The position numbers and the translations under genes were made by a program. Of a stretch of DNA of 34,061 bases, positions 31,958 to 34,061 are shown in pieces (the stretch's first letter is position 1; each line of letters begins with the position of its first letter). The notes under the pieces are model-generated. The model did not search any database. It was not told the DNA's origin and saw only the letters and a program-made list of their open reading frames with translations. The DNA is taken from assembly GCA_026390215.1 (NCBI GenBank), contig JAPLGJ010000190.1:1-34061 (forward strand). Direction: 5' to 3'. The DNA comes from Caldisericota bacterium (GTDB lineage: Bacteria; Caldisericota; Caldisericia; Cryosericales; Cryosericaceae).

Positions 31958-32482
31958 TTCGATTTCCTGCAGCAGCTCTTCCCGGGACGTGAATCCCCAC
32001 CGCTCCAGCAGTTCCTCCGAGAGGTCGTACACGAGAACCTTCTTCAGATAATCCCGTTTTGTCGTCAGGAGCTTGCGTTCGAGGAGCGAGACCAGAGCCT
32101 TGTCGCTCGTGACTCCGCGAAGCTGGAGAATCTCCTTGCGTGTCAGCGCTCCCTTCGTAATGATGAGGGCAAGAACCTCCATGGCCTGCCTGGAGAGACC
32201 GACCTTGGGTCTGGGCTGAGATGGCTCAGGCGTGAGCTTGTCTGGCACCGAAAAGCAGTACTTCTGGCCGTCCTGAACGAGACGGACGCCTCGATTCGCA
32301 TAGTCGGCCTGGAGACTTTCCAGAAGACGCCGGGTCGCCGGGCAGCTCTGTCCTGCCCGACGCGCCAGATAGCGGACGCCCACAGGCCCCTCAGCCGCAA
32401 ACAGGATGGCCTCGAGTCGCTGCTTCGCGGCCTGAAGCTCCAGCCCCGTAATGAATTCCTGACTCTCTCTGCGTTCAGTCAT
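31937..32482 (-). CDS. scpB: Segregation and condensation protein B
   Basis: Kleisin-associated winged-helix subunit of the SMC-ScpAB complex that compacts and segregates chromosomes. The 181-residue protein shows LEAILFAAEGPVGVRYLARR (first winged helix), YCFSVPDKL, LSRQAMEVLALIITKGALTRKEI (the family has LS.aAlEtLaIIAYrqPiTR.eI) and the second winged helix with RGVTSDKALVSLLERKLL. ATG 32482 has GGGG upstream and overlaps scpA by 8 nt. The 3' end overlaps the convergent ABC-F coding region. Confidence 0.9.
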   Translation of the reverse strand: MTERRESQEFITGLELQAAKQRLEAILFAAEGPVGVRYLARRAGQSCPATRRLLESLQADYANRGVRLVQDGQKYCFSVPDKLTPEPSQPRPKVGLSRQAMEVLALIITKGALTRKEILQLRGVTSDKALVSLLERKLLTTKRDYLKKVLVYDLSEELLERWGFTSREELLQEIESRRRGL

Positions 32483-33167
32483 CTGGTTTCCCCACGTATG
32501 CGACGGCAATACCCTCGAACCGACTCTGCTGAGCAATGTGGAGGACCCCCATCTTGGTCAGGATGAGAATCGCCAGAAAGCTCAATACCACGCGCTCCCT
32601 CGAGTCAGATGAGTCAAAAATGTCCTCGAACAGCATCGTTCCCCTCTCCTGCAGCAGTGTCCGAAGTTCCCGCATGACCTGCTGGAGGCTCAGATAGACC
32701 GGTCGCTGATTCTCGCTCCTGACGGGCTGGCGCGCCGCGACCCGTTCGACGATGCGCGCAAGTGCCTCGAGGAGAGCGTCCGACACCTCGTCACCCGTCT
32801 GCTCCTCCGCTGGAGGCAGCGTCGTCCGGACATTCGGCCTCTTGTATGGGGCTCTGTCCGCGTTCACTTCCTGAAGGACCTCGATGATGGGCCTGGCGTA
32901 CAACCCCGCCTCATCCAGCGCTCTGATCCCTTCGAGCAGGGATCTCTCCTGCGAGGCGGCGTGCCCAAAGAGGACAAACTCGCTCTTCAACTTGAGAAGA
33001 TCGGCCAGCATGTAGACGAGCTCGGCATGCTCCTCGACCCCGGCATCGCGCCGAATGGTCATGCTGCAGTAGTCCACCAGGCGCTCCACGACGATGTCGG
33101 CGACGTCGGCACGCCCCGCCCGCCCCAGGAGTCTCAGGTTGTTCACAGAATCCGTCAGGCCCGCCAC
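32475..33167 (-). CDS. scpA: Segregation and condensation protein A (kleisin), divergent N terminus
   Basis: The kleisin subunit bridging SMC heads. It has 230 residues. The N-terminal GPLDLLL motif of the family is not recognisable (SVNNLRLLGRAGRADVADI stands in its place), but LVYMLADLLKLKSEFVL and the C-terminal winged helix (VVLSFLAILILTKMGVLHIAQQSRFEGIAV) fit ScpA well, as does the position before scpB. GTG at 33167, 2 nt after the trpS stop, with AGGGA about 8 nt upstream. The family is well supported by context; sequence divergence is notable. Confidence 0.85.
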   Translation of the reverse strand: MAGLTDSVNNLRLLGRAGRADVADIVVERLVDYCSMTIRRDAGVEEHAELVYMLADLLKLKSEFVLFGHAASQERSLLEGIRALDEAGLYARPIIEVLQEVNADRAPYKRPNVRTTLPPAEEQTGDEVSDALLEALARIVERVAARQPVRSENQRPVYLSLQQVMRELRTLLQERGTMLFEDIFDSSDSRERVVLSFLAILILTKMGVLHIAQQSRFEGIAVAYVGKPDD

Positions 33168-33169
33168 GT

Positions 33170-34061
33170 TCAGATCCCTATGACCTCCCTGACCATGCGC
33201 ACGGTCTCGGCCGCGACCACCGAGGCCTTTGCGCGGCCTTCTGCCAGGATGCGGTCGACCGACTGCGGATCGGCGGCAAAGGCGGCACGGCGCTCCTGGA
33301 ACCCGACCAGCCTCTCCGAGACCATCACAGCGACGGAGCGCTTGTGGGCGACACAGCCAAGGCAGCCCTGTTCACACTGAGTCTTGGCTTCTGGCGCTGT
33401 GTCCGGCTGAAACAGCTTGTGATACTGATAGATGACACAGCCGGCTTCCGGGTGGCCGGGATCGTCCCTGCGTACCTTCAACGGGTCCGTGTAGGCCGTC
33501 ATCATGCGCTTCCCCGTCACTTCGGGCGGGTCGGACACCACGATGTCGTTCTCCAGAGACTTGCTCATCTTCCGTCCGTCGAGGCCCGGCAGCATCTGAA
33601 ACTCGTTCAGGATGGGCTGAGGCTCCGGGAAAAGGTCAGTGCCGTAGGTGTGGTTGAAGGTGCGCACCAGTTCGCGCGTGAATTCAAGGTGTGGGACCTG
33701 GTCCTTGCCGACGGGCACTGCTTCCGCACGGTACGCCATGATGTCGGCGGCCATCAGGACCGGATAGCTCAACAGGCCGAGGTTCACGTTGTCCTTGAGG
33801 CCCATGTCCCGGATCATTTCCTTGACGGTCGGGTTTCGCTCGACCCAGGAGACGGGGGTGATCATCGCAAGAAGCGTGAACAGATAGGCATGCTCCGGTA
33901 CGTCTGACTGACAGAAGATAGCCGACCTCTGCGGGTCGAGTCCCGCTCCCAGCCAGTCGAGGACCATGTCGCGCCGGTACTCGTGGATGGAGCCGCTCTC
34001 GTTCCACTTGGTCGTCAGTGCATGCATGTCCGCCACCATGAAGTAGCAGTCGTACTCGTCC
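33170..34061 (-). CDS. trpS: Tryptophanyl-tRNA synthetase, C-terminal part (5' end outside window)
   Basis: Charges tRNA-Trp. The frame is open to the window edge, so the HIGH-type ATP site is missing; visible residues begin DEYDCYFMVADMHALTT. The class I signature GRKMSKSLEND and the tryptophan-pocket region YPVLMAADIMAY with VGKDQVPHLEFTREL are clear. Four cysteines spaced C-x20-C-x3-C-x2-C (33439 down to 33353, ending CEQGCLGC) correspond to the C-x22-C-x6-C-x2-C iron-sulphur site known from the Thermotoga maritima enzyme. The TGA stop is followed after 2 nt by scpA. Confidence 0.95.
   Translation of the reverse strand, partial: DEYDCYFMVADMHALTTKWNESGSIHEYRRDMVLDWLGAGLDPQRSAIFCQSDVPEHAYLFTLLAMITPVSWVERNPTVKEMIRDMGLKDNVNLGLLSYPVLMAADIMAYRAEAVPVGKDQVPHLEFTRELVRTFNHTYGTDLFPEPQPILNEFQMLPGLDGRKMSKSLENDIVVSDPPEVTGKRMMTAYTDPLKVRRDDPGHPEAGCVIYQYHKLFQPDTAPEAKTQCEQGCLGCVAHKRSVAVMVSERLVGFQERRAAFAADPQSVDRILAEGRAKASVVAAETVRMVREVIGI

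Overview
The window is a gene-dense, fairly GC-rich bacterial chromosome segment. Start and stop codons overlap by 1 to 25 nt at many junctions, starts include ATG, GTG, TTG and apparently one ATT, and all four tRNA genes encode their own CCA end. Gene content is almost entirely housekeeping. The lineage is not a textbook one. It has a DHH-CBS-nucleotidyltransferase fusion, a RecG with a long N-terminal extension and a cysteine-rich TrpRS, all known from Thermotoga/Aquifex-type bacteria, and an Asp-box plus copper-amine-oxidase-like surface protein of a kind common in Clostridia and Caldisericota-like genomes. A Caldisericota (Cryosericum-type) or other deep-branching Gram-positive-like origin is my guess, held with low confidence.

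Layout. 1-5373 (+): a tightly coupled nucleotide-salvage operon (3' end of a FakA/YloV-type kinase gene, purine nucleoside phosphorylase, pyrimidine nucleoside phosphorylase, multidomain tRNA nucleotidyltransferase). 5370-5513: promoter and tRNA-Met(CAT). 5514-8343: the one accessory-looking region. A 242-bp direct repeat (copies 93% identical by hand count, no gaps) brackets one AT-richer gene for a secreted Asp-box/InlB-like/copper-amine-oxidase-like protein with its own promoter and terminator. 8344-9380 (+): a coiled-coil zinc-ribbon protein whose last codons are also the P1 helix of RNase P RNA. 9379-9527: three identical hairpins in a 50-bp tandem array within a larger palindrome, between convergent transcription units.

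24895 down to 9553 (-): a continuous 11-gene run (pth, mfd, mazG, a flippase-like membrane protein, deoB, recG, rsmD, pgpH-like, ybeY, corC-like, tpiA), almost certainly one operon. It links translation quality control, DNA repair, nucleoside catabolism, second-messenger turnover and glycolysis. 24942-28171 (+): a divergent operon rplU, rpmA, obgE, nadD, yqeK. 28177-28572: a 25-bp tandem repeat, a promoter and a tRNA-Gly/Cys/Leu cluster. 28593-29915 (-): a large GNAT-like protein. 30059-31957 (+): an ABC-F ATPase. 34061 down to 31937 (-): trpS (partial), scpA, scpB.

Nucleoside catabolism is split. PunA and DeoA at the left end make (deoxy)ribose-1-phosphate, which DeoB in the reverse operon turns into the 5-phosphate. 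The most promising unexplained items are the repeat-bounded cargo gene next to tRNA-Met, the ATT-initiated obgE, the hairpin array behind rnpB, and the Asp-for-Asn change in the purine phosphorylase active site. I see no phage, CRISPR, transposase or recognisable defence system.
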